Positions 51,322 to 59,952 of a stretch of 59,983 nucleotides of DNA are shown here, piece by piece. Both the position numbers and the translations under genes were made by a program. The notes beneath the pieces were generated by a model. It did no database searches. It had not been told where the DNA came from and saw only the letters and a list, made by a program, of their open reading frames with translations. This stretch comes from Clostridium sp. CAG:354_28_25 (GTDB lineage Bacteria; Bacillota; Clostridia; TANB77; CAG-508), in NCBI GenBank assembly GCA_001915925.1, contig MNRL01000012.1, positions 1-59,983 of the forward strand, given 5' to 3'. Every line of letters begins with the position of its first letter. The stretch's first letter is position 1.

Positions 51322-52698
51322 ATGAAAGATTTTATAAATGTAATAGGTGGAGGATTAGCAGGAACAGAAGCTGCATATCAAATTGCTAAAAGAGGAATTA
51401 AAGTTAAGTTATATGAAATGAAGCCAAATAAATATTCACCAGCACATGCAAACCAAAATTTAGCAGAAATTGTGTGCAGTAATTCTTTTAAATCAAATCT
51501 ACATACAAATGCTTGTGGATTGCTAAAAGAAGAATTAAGGGCTATGGATTCATTGCTTATAAGAATAGCAGATAACACCGCTGTTCCAGCAGGTCAGGCA
51601 TTAGCGGTTGATAGGGAAATATTTGCCAAGAAAGTTACAGAAGCTATTAAAAGCAATCCAAATATAGAAGTAATAAATGAGGAAATAGTAGATTTAGAAA
51701 AATTAATGGAAGATGCAATTACGATTGTTGCGACAGGGCCATTAACAGCTGATGAATTAGCTAATAATATTTCTAAGATAACTGCACAAGATAAATTATA
51801 CTTTTATGATGCTGCAGCTCCAATTGTTACAAAAGATAGTATTAATTTTGATATTGCTTTTTGGGGAGACAGATATGAGCAGGAAAGAGAAAAAGACGAA
51901 GAAATAGAAGCATGGAAAGAAAGACTAAAAAATACAAAAGAAAAGCAAAATTATATAAATCTACCTATGAATAAAGAAGAATATGAGAACTTTTATAAGA
52001 ATTTAATAGATGCAGAAGTAGTAGAACTTCATCATTTTGAAAAAAGAGAGATATTTGAAGGATGTATGCCAATAGAAATTATGGCAAAAAGAGGAGAAGA
52101 TACATTAAGATTTGGCCCATTAAAGCCAGTTGGTTTTACTGATCCAAGAACAGGAAAAAGACCATATGCGTTGGTTCAATTAAGGCAAGATGATACAGAA
52201 GGAAATATATTTAACTTAGTTGGATTTCAAACCAATTTAAAATATGGGGAACAAAAACGAGTATTTTCTATGATACCTGGATTGGAAAATGCTGAGTTTG
52301 TAAAATATGGTGTAATGCACAGAAATACTTTTATAGATTCGAGTCATTTATTAACTAATACATATAAAATGAAGAGTATCAAAAATTTATATTTTGCAGG
52401 GCAAATTACAGGTGTTGAGGGATATGTAGAATCAATTTCTTCTGGTCTTATGGCAGGTATAAATGCTGCAAATGAATTTAACGGAAAAAAAGAATTTATT
52501 TTACCTATCGAAACTATGACCGGAGCTTTAGCAAATTATATTTCTACTCCAAATGAAAAATTTCAACCAATGAATGCTAATTTTGGAATAGTTCCAGGCT
52601 TAGAAAAAAGAATAAAAGATAAAAAGGAAAAATATACGATATTAGCTGACAGAGGGCTTAATAAATTAAAAGAGCAAATACAAAAAGAAGTAGGTTAA
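51322..52698 (+). CDS. trmFO: Methylene-THF-dependent tRNA (uracil-54-C5) methyltransferase TrmFO
   Basis: 458 residues. FAD/folate enzyme making ribothymidine-54 in tRNA. The FAD-binding Gly motif VIGGGLAGTEAAYQIA is at the N-terminus. NACGLLKEELRAMDS holds the conserved Cys near 53-55 and EGCMPIEIMAKRG the second functional Cys. FAGQITGVEGYVESISSGL closes the flavin domain. ATG 51322 is preferred over 51319 by spacing to AAAGGA. Folate-dependent TrmFO and ThyX occurring together is common in Firmicutes. Confidence 0.94.
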   Translation: MKDFINVIGGGLAGTEAAYQIAKRGIKVKLYEMKPNKYSPAHANQNLAEIVCSNSFKSNLHTNACGLLKEELRAMDSLLIRIADNTAVPAGQALAVDREIFAKKVTEAIKSNPNIEVINEEIVDLEKLMEDAITIVATGPLTADELANNISKITAQDKLYFYDAAAPIVTKDSINFDIAFWGDRYEQEREKDEEIEAWKERLKNTKEKQNYINLPMNKEEYENFYKNLIDAEVVELHHFEKREIFEGCMPIEIMAKRGEDTLRFGPLKPVGFTDPRTGKRPYALVQLRQDDTEGNIFNLVGFQTNLKYGEQKRVFSMIPGLENAEFVKYGVMHRNTFIDSSHLLTNTYKMKSIKNLYFAGQITGVEGYVESISSGLMAGINAANEFNGKKEFILPIETMTGALANYISTPNEKFQPMNANFGIVPGLEKRIKDKKEKYTILADRGLNKLKEQIQKEVG

Positions 52699-52712
52699 CC
52701 TACTTCTTTTTG
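52681..52712. terminator. Terminator overlapping the trmFO stop codon
   Basis: Perfect 14-bp stem CAAAAAGAAGTAGG (52681-52694)/CCTACTTCTTTTTG (52699-52712) with loop TTAA, whose TAA is the trmFO stop. A/T-runs on both sides serve the convergent gene as well. Confidence 0.9.
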
Positions 52713-52727
52713 TATTTACTTGTAATA

Positions 52728-53987
52728 TTATAATGTTCGCCCGTCTTGCGAATTATTTTGTCTTGAACCAGATTGTCTTTGTTCTTCAACTTGCTTTTTA
52801 TGGTTTTGTAGTATTTGCTCGATTACATCTTGTCCAATTTCAGTTTTATATGCATCTAAGAAATTATTATTTGTATCGACTACAGATGATCTTGATGGAG
52901 CTTTAGGCATAGGGGGCTTTTTATATACTCCCTTAAAAGGATGCTTGTTTCCATAAAAGAAATTTTTAATTCCTGTAATTGTACCTTTTGCTATTCTTCC
53001 TAAAGTAGACAATATATCTTTTTTTGGATAAAGAGATAAGTCTTGAAGTTCTTCTTCTCTTTTGTTTTTAAGCTCCAAAATTTCTTTATTTGTAATAGTT
53101 AAACATTGTTTCGTAGATTCGATATTCTTTTCAGTTCTGTTTATAGCATCTGTAAATAATTCTTTTGTAGCACTTAAAGTTAATGGAGAGTCTGCCCATG
53201 TAACTTCTGAAATAAAGTACAAAGGTGAAGTACTATCATTAAAATCAATTTTCTCGTGGCTAGGAATTCCAAGTTCTTTTCTGTGTTCATCTATATATTT
53301 ACATAATTTAAAACCTTTATTTTTTATGCCCTTTCTATAATCCGCTTTTTGACGCTCTAAAAATTTTATTCCTGCATCTCTTTCTGCTTGCTCTTTTGGA
53401 TCTTTAGATTTTATACTTTTCTGTTGAGCGATGACATTTTCATAAAAACTAAGTTCTTGTTTATCTTTGTCTATATTTAAAATAACTTGTAATTCTGGAT
53501 CATTTTTGGCTAAATTTTCTAATCTAGAGATAATTGCAAGAGTTTTCTTTGGAACTACCATGCTTTTTTCTTGAGAATCTATATGAGATTCATAACGCTC
53601 AACTAAAGCTTCTCTTAAAGCTCTTTGAAAATCTAAATTAGTATTAACTTCTTTTAGATATGAATCTAATTCGTTAGAAGCAGTTTCTAGTTCATTTTTC
53701 CTCTGGAATAAAGTACTTCCTTGTAATACTGATATTTCATCTCTTAATTTTTTTATTTTATCATCAATAACAGTTTTATTTTGATTTGATACACCAGAAT
53801 TTAATAAAGAATTAAAATTTGTATCTAATTTTTGTGCTTCTAAATCTTGTATTTGCACACTATATTCATATATTTTTTGTTCAGTTTCATGTAGTTGCTC
53901 AATATCATAAGCTAAGTAAGGGTACTTTAATTTAGCTTCAGAATATAGTTTGCTTAATTGTGAAAATTCAACTTTAGTATCTGCCAT
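52728..53987 (-). CDS. Coiled-coil protein, unknown
   Basis: 419 residues from ATG 53987 (GAGG upstream; an earlier ATG at 54017 nearly touches its only SD). Long helical stretches with heptad character (EQLHETEQKIYEYSVQIQDL; KIKKLRDEISVLQ) occupy about 20-180 and 270-330. A short compact region includes PLYFISEVTWADSPLTLSAT. The C-terminus has a Pro-rich basic patch (GVYKKPPMPKAPSRSS) and a Gln/Ser-rich tail. No membrane segment. I do not recognise a family; it resembles the post-murG coiled-coil protein only in general character. It follows a 49-residue gene in the same leftward operon. Confidence 0.65.
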   Translation of the reverse strand: MADTKVEFSQLSKLYSEAKLKYPYLAYDIEQLHETEQKIYEYSVQIQDLEAQKLDTNFNSLLNSGVSNQNKTVIDDKIKKLRDEISVLQGSTLFQRKNELETASNELDSYLKEVNTNLDFQRALREALVERYESHIDSQEKSMVVPKKTLAIISRLENLAKNDPELQVILNIDKDKQELSFYENVIAQQKSIKSKDPKEQAERDAGIKFLERQKADYRKGIKNKGFKLCKYIDEHRKELGIPSHEKIDFNDSTSPLYFISEVTWADSPLTLSATKELFTDAINRTEKNIESTKQCLTITNKEILELKNKREEELQDLSLYPKKDILSTLGRIAKGTITGIKNFFYGNKHPFKGVYKKPPMPKAPSRSSVVDTNNNFLDAYKTEIGQDVIEQILQNHKKQVEEQRQSGSRQNNSQDGRTL

Positions 53988-54032
53988 AAATATCGCCTCT
54001 ATGTGAGGCTTCACCATCCTCTCTTAATTTTT

Positions 54033-54182
54033 TTATTTTGACAATAGTTCATCACATTTTTTTATTAATTCGTCTATGTCATAAGAAAGTTGTTCTAATG
54101 TAATTTTGTAAGTAGCTATATCTTCTATAGACATATTCTTTAGCTCTTCTTTGGTTAAAAATTTTTTTTCTTTCATTTCCAT
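54033..54182 (-). CDS. Small acidic protein upstream of the coiled-coil gene, unknown
   Basis: A 49-residue ORF (MEMKEKKFLTKEELKNMS to DELLSK) behind a good leftward promoter and upstream of the coiled-coil gene. The only strong Shine-Dalgarno (GAGAGGAGG, reverse complement of 54216-54224) is over 30 bases upstream, with a perfect hairpin in between (54192-54214) that could bring it near the start. Real status is likely but not certain. Confidence 0.5.
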   Translation of the reverse strand: MEMKEKKFLTKEELKNMSIEDIATYKITLEQLSYDIDELIKKCDELLSK

Positions 54183-54191
54183 AATTATGTT

Positions 54192-54214
54192 TATCTTAGT
54201 TTGTTACTAAGATA
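54192..54214 (-). other. Leader hairpin between SD and start codon
   Basis: Perfect 9-bp stem TATCTTAGT/ACTAAGATA with loop AACAA on the minus strand, just downstream of GGAGG. Confidence 0.6.
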
Positions 54215-54247
54215 TCCTCCTCTCTTGTGTGCTTACACGCTAAATTA

Positions 54248-54276
54248 ATTATACTAAAAAAGGGAAATAATGTCAA
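54248..54276 (-). promoter_or_regulatory. Promoter of the leftward coiled-coil operon
   Basis: Leftward TTGACA (54271-54276), 17-base spacer, TATAAT (54248-54253), both perfect. Confidence 0.85.
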
Positions 54277-54328
54277 CAACTTTTTATGTAAATCTGGTAA
54301 AGCGTTGAAAATATCAAGAAAATTAAAT

Positions 54329-54357
54329 TTGACTTGTTTTACATAACGTGGTATAAT
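54329..54357 (+). promoter_or_regulatory. Promoter of the 54397 gene
   Basis: TTGACT (54329-54334), 17-base spacer ending GTGG, TATAAT (54352-54357). Confidence 0.8.
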
Positions 54358-54396
54358 GATAAGTACATTAATATAAATAACAGGAGGATTACACTT

Positions 54397-54651
54397 ATGA
54401 AACTAAAACTTGGACGGGTTGTTGTAACGATCCTAATTGTCGTGTTAGTTCTTATCCTAATTGTATCTGGTGCTATCGAAATCAACCTTCTCAAAGCATG
54501 GGAATGGATTGCTGCCGGTGCGCAGGTGCTCTTCGGGAAGATTGCTGATTTTGTTCAACTTCAGCCAAAGGACTTTTTTGTTCTTGCAATTGGCGGAGTG
54601 GTTGGATACCTCATTAGAGGTGCTGTCAGCAAATGGAACAAGAATTCATAG
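54397..54651 (+). CDS. Small two-helix membrane protein, unknown (pair member 1)
   Basis: 84 residues: short basic start, a first hydrophobic helix (about 9-30), an amphipathic middle WEWIAAGAQVLFGKIADF, a second helix (about 59-75) ending GYLIRGAVSKW. It shares layout and the WExIA...VLFG...VGY pattern with the next gene. Codon use is richer in G/C than surrounding genes and includes in-frame CGG (54415-54417); read in frame 0 the protein is a sensible membrane protein, so CGG seems to be read as Arg here. AGGAGG precedes ATG. Promoter and terminator of its own. Function unknown; small toxin or holin-like roles are possible but unsupported. Confidence 0.6.
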   Translation: MKLKLGRVVVTILIVVLVLILIVSGAIEINLLKAWEWIAAGAQVLFGKIADFVQLQPKDFFVLAIGGVVGYLIRGAVSKWNKNS

Positions 54652-54666
54652 GAGGTGTAACCGAAG

Positions 54667-54693
54667 AAGCGATGCAGCCTGCATCGCTTTTTC
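54667..54693 (+). terminator. Terminator of the 54397 gene
   Basis: AAGCGATGCA (54667-54676)/TGCATCGCTT (54680-54689) stem with T-run. Confidence 0.88.
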
Positions 54694-54752
54694 CATGTGC
54701 AAATGCTTTTAAATAAGAAAAATAGTAGAATACCTTCTAGTAAACATAAATA

Positions 54753-54781
54753 TTTACAAATTCTAGAAAGTATGTTATAAT
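54753..54781 (+). promoter_or_regulatory. Promoter of the 54838 gene
   Basis: TTTACA (54753-54758), 17-base spacer, TATAAT (54776-54781). The leader contains a tandem AGACGTAT repeat near 54795-54810. Confidence 0.75.
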
Positions 54782-54837
54782 AAAATAGTCTTTAAGACGT
54801 ATAGACGTATAAATAATTAAAAGGAGGATTGTTTTTT

Positions 54838-55191
54838 ATGAACAACAGATCTACAACAGTGCCTGAAAAGGCCAGTCAATCCGCGGTAACTCCTAATACA
54901 CACAAAAGAAAGCGCAAGTGCGCAGGTGTGTATCTTATCCGAATGGCCTTAGGAATTGTGGCAATTATCTTGGTGATAGTTGTTACAGGGGTGCAAGCAG
55001 AAGGATGGGAAGCCATCGCTGATGTCTTGTTCGGAGGAATCACCTTGCTTGAGGTGGTTAGATATGCTGTTATAGTTCTCTTGAGTATGGCAGTAGGCTA
55101 CTGGATGAAGAAGCCTAGAAGGGTATACTTTAAAGGAGAGAAACAGCAAATAATAAAATCCGAAGCTAACGAAAAGAAGGCAGAGGAGTAA
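54838..55191 (+). CDS. Small two-helix membrane protein, unknown (pair member 2)
   Basis: 117 residues: a polar, basic N-terminal tail (KRKRKC near residues 23-28), a first helix (about 33-53), the middle WEAIADVLFGGITLLEVV, a second helix (about 69-88) ending VGYWMKK, and a Lys/Glu-rich C-terminal tail. Layout and motifs match the preceding gene, so the two look like divergent duplicates. Higher G/C than housekeeping neighbours; no in-frame CGG. AAGGAGGAT precedes ATG 54838. It has its own promoter and a downstream hairpin. Function unknown. Confidence 0.6.
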   Translation: MNNRSTTVPEKASQSAVTPNTHKRKRKCAGVYLIRMALGIVAIILVIVVTGVQAEGWEAIADVLFGGITLLEVVRYAVIVLLSMAVGYWMKKPRRVYFKGEKQQIIKSEANEKKAEE

Positions 55192-55198
55192 CGAGGGG

Positions 55199-55233
55199 GG
55201 AGTGTACGAAGGGCAACCTTATACACTCTCTTA
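55199..55233 (+). terminator. Probable terminator of the 54838 gene
   Basis: GAGTGTA (55200-55206)/TACACTC (55222-55228), extended inside by AAGG/CCTT; no strong T-run. Confidence 0.6.
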
Positions 55234-55284
55234 TTCGTTGTATAAATTGTTTCGAAAATTTATTTAGGTATATTAATATAAAAA

Positions 55285-55361
55285 ATACTGTCAATATCTT
55301 GAAAAAAATACATACAAATACTACCTAAGCTATTGACAGTATTGGTTTTTGATGATAAAAT
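55285..55361 (+). promoter_or_regulatory. str operon promoter with an inverted repeat
   Basis: TTGACA (55333-55338), 17-base spacer, TAAAAT (55356-55361). An 11-bp perfect inverted repeat ATACTGTCAAT (55285-55295)/ATTGACAGTAT (55332-55342) includes the -35 in its right arm. Confidence 0.7.
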
Positions 55362-55422
55362 AATTCACGCTAGTGTATTATGCACGAATAGGCATAAATA
55401 ATATATAGGAGGTGAAATTTAA

Positions 55423-55836
55423 GTGCCAACAATTAATCAATTAGTAAGAAAAGGAAGAAAAACATCAGTAACAAAGTCAACAGCTCCAGCATTACAACAT
55501 GGTTACAATTCTAAAAAGAATAGACAAACTAACCATAGAGCACCACAAAAAAGAGGAGTTTGTACAGTAGTTAAAACTGTAACACCAAAGAAACCTAATT
55601 CAGCATTAAGAAAAGTTGCCAGAGTTAGACTTTCTAATGGTTATGAAGTAACATCTTATATCCCAGGAATAGGACATAACTTACAAGAACACAGTGTTGT
55701 TCTAATAAGAGGAGGAAGAGTTAAAGACCTTCCAGGTGTTAGATATCATATTATTAGAGGAACATTAGATACAGCAGGTGTTAAAGACAGAATGCAAGGT
55801 AGATCAAAATACGGAGCAAAAAAACCTAAAAAATAA
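55423..55836 (+). CDS. rpsL: 30S ribosomal protein S12
   Basis: 137 residues with GTG start behind AGGAGGTG. Decoding-centre protein. TPKKPNSALRK and GGRVKDLPGVRYH carry the two Lys residues (E. coli K43 and K88 equivalents) changed in streptomycin resistance; both are wild type. First gene of the str operon. Confidence 0.97.
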   Translation: MPTINQLVRKGRKTSVTKSTAPALQHGYNSKKNRQTNHRAPQKRGVCTVVKTVTPKKPNSALRKVARVRLSNGYEVTSYIPGIGHNLQEHSVVLIRGGRVKDLPGVRYHIIRGTLDTAGVKDRMQGRSKYGAKKPKK

Positions 55837-55984
55837 AATTTAGGAAAATTTAAAAACTAGTGCTAATAATTACTAATTTAAGGTACTTAAATTTAGAATA
55901 TATAGCACTATGCGGAAAAGATAAACTTTTCAGAGTACCTAGATACTAAATTAGTATCAAAATAAAATTAAGGAGGGAAGAATA

Positions 55985-56455
55985 GTGCCAAGAAAAGGAT
56001 ATATAGCAAAAAGAGAAGTTTTACCAGATCCAGTATATAATAGTAAAGTTGTAACAAAACTAGTAAACAATATTATGCTAAATGGTAAAAAATCAGTTGC
56101 TCAAAAAATAGTTTACGGTGCATTTGACATCGTAAAAGAAAAAGAGCAAAGAGATCCACTAGAAGTTTTTGAAGAAGCACTAAATAACATTATGCCAGTT
56201 CTTGAAGTTAAAGCTAGAAGAGTTGGTGGAGCTACATACCAAGTTCCATTAGAAATTAGACCAGAAAGAAGACAAACTTTAGGTTTAAGATGGTTAGTTA
56301 GATATGCAAGAACAAGACATGAAAAAACAATGGCAGAAAAATTAGCCGGAGAAATTATAGATGCTATAAACGGAAACGGTGGAGCATTCAAGAAGAAAGA
56401 AGATACACATAGAATGGCAGAAGCAAACAAAGCATTTGCACATTATAAATGGTAA
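55985..56455 (+). CDS. rpsG: 30S ribosomal protein S7
   Basis: 156 residues, GTG start behind GGAGGG. Nucleates assembly of the 30S head. Full-length with typical MPRKGYIAKR start, GGATYQVPLEIRPERR and the C-terminal HRMAEANKAFAHYKW. The 148-base gap to rpsL is longer than usual and contains pairing segments (TAGTGCT near 55859 with AGCACTA near 55905), a possible S7 feedback site by analogy with E. coli. Confidence 0.97.
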   Translation: MPRKGYIAKREVLPDPVYNSKVVTKLVNNIMLNGKKSVAQKIVYGAFDIVKEKEQRDPLEVFEEALNNIMPVLEVKARRVGGATYQVPLEIRPERRQTLGLRWLVRYARTRHEKTMAEKLAGEIIDAINGNGGAFKKKEDTHRMAEANKAFAHYKW

Positions 56456-56525
56456 TAATAATGCTAAAAAAGAGCATATTAAGAGATATAAAACTTTATA
56501 GTAACAATGAGGGGAGGAAATAAAG

Positions 56526-58610
56526 TTGGCAGGAAGAGCATATCCATTAGAGAGAACAAGAAATATAGGAATTATGGCTCACATTGATGCTGGTAAAACA
56601 ACAACAACAGAGAGAATACTTTTCTATACAGGAAAAACTCATAAAATAGGAGAAGTTCACGAAGGTGCAGCTACAATGGACTGGATGGAACAAGAACAAG
56701 AAAGAGGTATAACAATCACATCTGCTGCTACAACTTGTTTCTGGAACAATAACAGAATAAATATTATTGATACACCAGGACACGTTGACTTTACAGTAGA
56801 AGTTCAAAGATCTTTAAGAGTTCTTGACGGTGCAGTTACAGTACTTGCTGCAAAAGGTGGAGTTCAACCACAAACAGAAACAGTTTGGAGACAAGCTGAT
56901 AAATACCAAGTACCAAGAATGGTATATGTAAATAAAATGGACATCACAGGAGCAAACTTTATGCTTTGTGTTGACCAATTAAAAAATAGATTAAAAGCAA
57001 ATGCTGTACCAATTCAATTACCAATTGGAGCAGAAGATGGGTTTAAAGGTATAGTAGACTTAATCAAAATGAGGGCATTCATTCATAAAGATGATTTAGG
57101 AAAAGAAATAGAAGAAACAGATATTCCTGATGATATGAAAGATTTAGCCCAAGAATATCATGATAAAATGATAGAAGCAGTTGCTGAACAAGATGAAGAA
57201 TTAATGATGAAATACCTAGAAGGTGAAACATTAACAGATGAAGAAATCAAAAAAGGTTTACGTGCAGGAACAATTGCAAACACAATAGTTCCAGTAACTT
57301 GTGGTTCTTCATATAAAAACAAAGGTGTTCAAGAATTATTAAATGCAATAGTTGATTATATGCCATCACCATTAGATATACCACATATCAAAGGTGTTGA
57401 CGAAGATGGAAACGAAGTAGAAAGAAAAACATCTGATTCAGAACCATTTGCAGCTTTAGCATTTAAAATTGCTACAGACCCATTTGTTGGAAAATTATGT
57501 TTCTTTAGAGTATATTCAGGAACATTAGAATCTGGTTCAACAGTATTAAACTCAAATAAAGATAAGAAAGAAAGAATCGGAAGAATATTACAAATGCATT
57601 CTAATCACAGAGAAGATATAGATAAAGTATATGCAGGAGATATTGCTGCAGCAGTTGGACTAAAAGAGGTTACAACTGGAGATACTTTATGTGATATCGA
57701 TCATCCTGTTATATTAGAATCAATGGAATTCCCAGAGCCAGTTATTGATATTGCTATCGAACCAAAAGACAAAGTAGCACAAGAAAAAATGGGTATAGCA
57801 TTAGCAAAACTAGCAGAAGAAGATCCAACATTTAAAACATATACAAACCAAGAAACAGGACAAACAATCATCGCTGGTATGGGTGAGTTACACCTAGACA
57901 TTATCGTAGACAGATTAAAGAGAGAATTTAAAGTTGAATGTAATGTAGGTAAACCACAAGTTGCTTACAAAGAAACAATCAAAAATAAAGTTAGAGTTCA
58001 AGGTAAATTCATTCGTCAATCTGGTGGTAAAGGACAATATGGTGATGTTTGGTTTGAAATGGAACCATTAGAACCAGGAAAAGGAATAGAATTTGAAAGC
58101 AAAATCGTTGGTGGAGCTGTTCCAAAGGAATATATTAAACCAATCGAACAAGGTTTAAGAGAAGCAGCTGAAGGTGGATATTTAGCTGGTTACCCAGTTA
58201 TAGATTTCAAAGCTACATTAGTAGATGGATCTTACCACGAAGTTGACTCTTCAGAAATGGCTTTCAAAATTGCAGCATCTATGGCATTCAAAGAAGGATG
58301 TAAACAAGCAGGTGTTGTTATCCTAGAACCTATTATGAAAGTAGAAATAACAGTTCCAGAAGAATATATGGGAGATGTTATTGGAGACGTAAACTCTAGA
58401 CGTGGAAGAATGGAAGGTATGGAGGGAAATGACGGAATGCAAGAAATTCACTCATTTATTCCATTATCAGAAATGTTTGGTTATGCTACAGACTTACGTT
58501 CAAAAACACAAGGTAGAGGAACATACTCTATGGAACCATCACACTATGAAGAAGTTCCAAAATCTGTATTAGAACAAATTGTAGCTTCAAGAGGAAAGAA
58601 AAGCGAATAA
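56526..58610 (+). CDS. fusA: Elongation factor G
   Basis: 694 residues, start TTG 56526 behind AGGGGAGG. Translocation GTPase: P-loop AHIDAGKTTTTERIL, switch II DTPGHVDF, NKMD in VNKMDITGANF. Domain II-V motifs include MGELHLDIIVDRL. If CGG passage is by +1 slippage, translocation factors such as this would be directly relevant. No in-frame CGG. Confidence 0.97.
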   Translation: MAGRAYPLERTRNIGIMAHIDAGKTTTTERILFYTGKTHKIGEVHEGAATMDWMEQEQERGITITSAATTCFWNNNRINIIDTPGHVDFTVEVQRSLRVLDGAVTVLAAKGGVQPQTETVWRQADKYQVPRMVYVNKMDITGANFMLCVDQLKNRLKANAVPIQLPIGAEDGFKGIVDLIKMRAFIHKDDLGKEIEETDIPDDMKDLAQEYHDKMIEAVAEQDEELMMKYLEGETLTDEEIKKGLRAGTIANTIVPVTCGSSYKNKGVQELLNAIVDYMPSPLDIPHIKGVDEDGNEVERKTSDSEPFAALAFKIATDPFVGKLCFFRVYSGTLESGSTVLNSNKDKKERIGRILQMHSNHREDIDKVYAGDIAAAVGLKEVTTGDTLCDIDHPVILESMEFPEPVIDIAIEPKDKVAQEKMGIALAKLAEEDPTFKTYTNQETGQTIIAGMGELHLDIIVDRLKREFKVECNVGKPQVAYKETIKNKVRVQGKFIRQSGGKGQYGDVWFEMEPLEPGKGIEFESKIVGGAVPKEYIKPIEQGLREAAEGGYLAGYPVIDFKATLVDGSYHEVDSSEMAFKIAASMAFKEGCKQAGVVILEPIMKVEITVPEEYMGDVIGDVNSRRGRMEGMEGNDGMQEIHSFIPLSEMFGYATDLRSKTQGRGTYSMEPSHYEEVPKSVLEQIVASRGKKSE

Positions 58611-58625
58611 TATTTAGTAATATAC

Positions 58626-58654
58626 TTGATTTTTTAAAGATTATAGTATAAAAT
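58626..58654 (+). promoter_or_regulatory. Additional tuf promoter
   Basis: TTGATT (58626-58631), 17-base spacer, TAAAAT (58649-58654), in the 125-base fusA-tuf gap. Confidence 0.55.
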
Positions 58655-58735
58655 GATGTTCGAAAAATAAATGCGTCAAAAAGAAAAATAAAATATAGAG
58701 ATGTAAAATCTCAAAAAATTAAAGGAGGAATAAAA

Positions 58736-59938
58736 ATGGCTAAAGAAAAATTTGTTAGATCAAAGCCACACGTTAACATTGGTACAATCGGACACGTTGA
58801 CCATGGTAAAACAACAACAACAGCAGCTATTACAAAATACTTATCATTATTAGGAAGAGCTAACTTCGAAGCATATGATGCAATCGATAGTGCTCCAGAA
58901 GAAAAAGCAAGAGGAATCACAATTAACACAGCACACGTTGAATATGAAACAGAAAACAGACACTATGCACACGTTGACTGCCCAGGACACGCAGACTACG
59001 TAAAGAACATGATTACAGGTGCTGCTCAAATGGATGGTGCTATCTTAGTTGTTTCTGCAGCTGATGGACCAATGCCACAAACAAGAGAACACATCTTACT
59101 TGCAAGACAAGTTGGTGTTAAATATATCGTTGTTTACTTAAATAAATGTGATATGGTAGACGACCCAGAATTATTAGACTTAGTTGAAATGGAAGTTAGA
59201 GACTTATTAACAGAATATGGTTTCCCAGGAGACGATATCCCAGTTATAAAAGGATCATCTTTAAAAGTACTAGAAAGTACATCTAAAGATCCTAATGACG
59301 AAGTTTATAAACCAATAAAAGAATTAATGGATGCAGTTGATAGCTATATCCCAACACCAGAAAGACCAGTAGATCAACCATTCTTAATGCCAATAGAAGA
59401 TATATTCTCTATTACTGGTAGAGGAACAGTTGCTACAGGTAGAGTAGAAAGAGGAGAAGTTAAAGTTTCTGACGAAGTTGAAATCGTTGGATTATCAACA
59501 GAAAAGAAAAAATCAGTTGTTACTGGTGTAGAAATGTTCAGAAAATTATTAGACCAAGCAGAAGCTGGAGACAACATTGGTGTTCTTTTAAGAGGTATCC
59601 AAAGAACAGATATCGAAAGAGGACAAGTATTATCTAAACCAGGATCAATACATCCACATACAAAATTCTCAGCACAAGTTTACGTATTAACAAAAGAAGA
59701 AGGTGGAAGACATACACCATTCTTCAATGGATATAGACCTCAATTCTATTTCAGAACAACAGACGTTACAGGTGTTATCGAATTACCTGCTGGAACAGAA
59801 ATGGTTATGCCAGGAGATAACGTAGACATGACAATCGAACTAATCACACCTATCGCTATGGAAGAAGGATTAAGATTCGCTATCCGTGAAGGTGGTAGAA
59901 CAGTTGGTTCAGGTGTAGTTGCTGATATAATTGAGTAA
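58736..59938 (+). CDS. tuf: Elongation factor Tu
   Basis: 400 residues. Delivers aminoacyl-tRNA to the A site. P-loop GHVDHGKTTTTAAI, switch II DCPGHADYVKNM, NKCD in LNKCDMVDDPEL; C-terminal domains complete to VADIIE. AAAGGAGGA precedes ATG 58736. Highly expressed codon pattern, no CGG. Confidence 0.98.
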   Translation: MAKEKFVRSKPHVNIGTIGHVDHGKTTTTAAITKYLSLLGRANFEAYDAIDSAPEEKARGITINTAHVEYETENRHYAHVDCPGHADYVKNMITGAAQMDGAILVVSAADGPMPQTREHILLARQVGVKYIVVYLNKCDMVDDPELLDLVEMEVRDLLTEYGFPGDDIPVIKGSSLKVLESTSKDPNDEVYKPIKELMDAVDSYIPTPERPVDQPFLMPIEDIFSITGRGTVATGRVERGEVKVSDEVEIVGLSTEKKKSVVTGVEMFRKLLDQAEAGDNIGVLLRGIQRTDIERGQVLSKPGSIHPHTKFSAQVYVLTKEEGGRHTPFFNGYRPQFYFRTTDVTGVIELPAGTEMVMPGDNVDMTIELITPIAMEEGLRFAIREGGRTVGSGVVADIIE

Positions 59939-59952
59939 TAAAACCAGTAATA

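Noticed and set aside
54461..54712. 83-codon ORF overlapping the small membrane-protein gene in another frame
   Set aside because: No ribosome-binding site, implausible protein, and it runs through a clear terminator.
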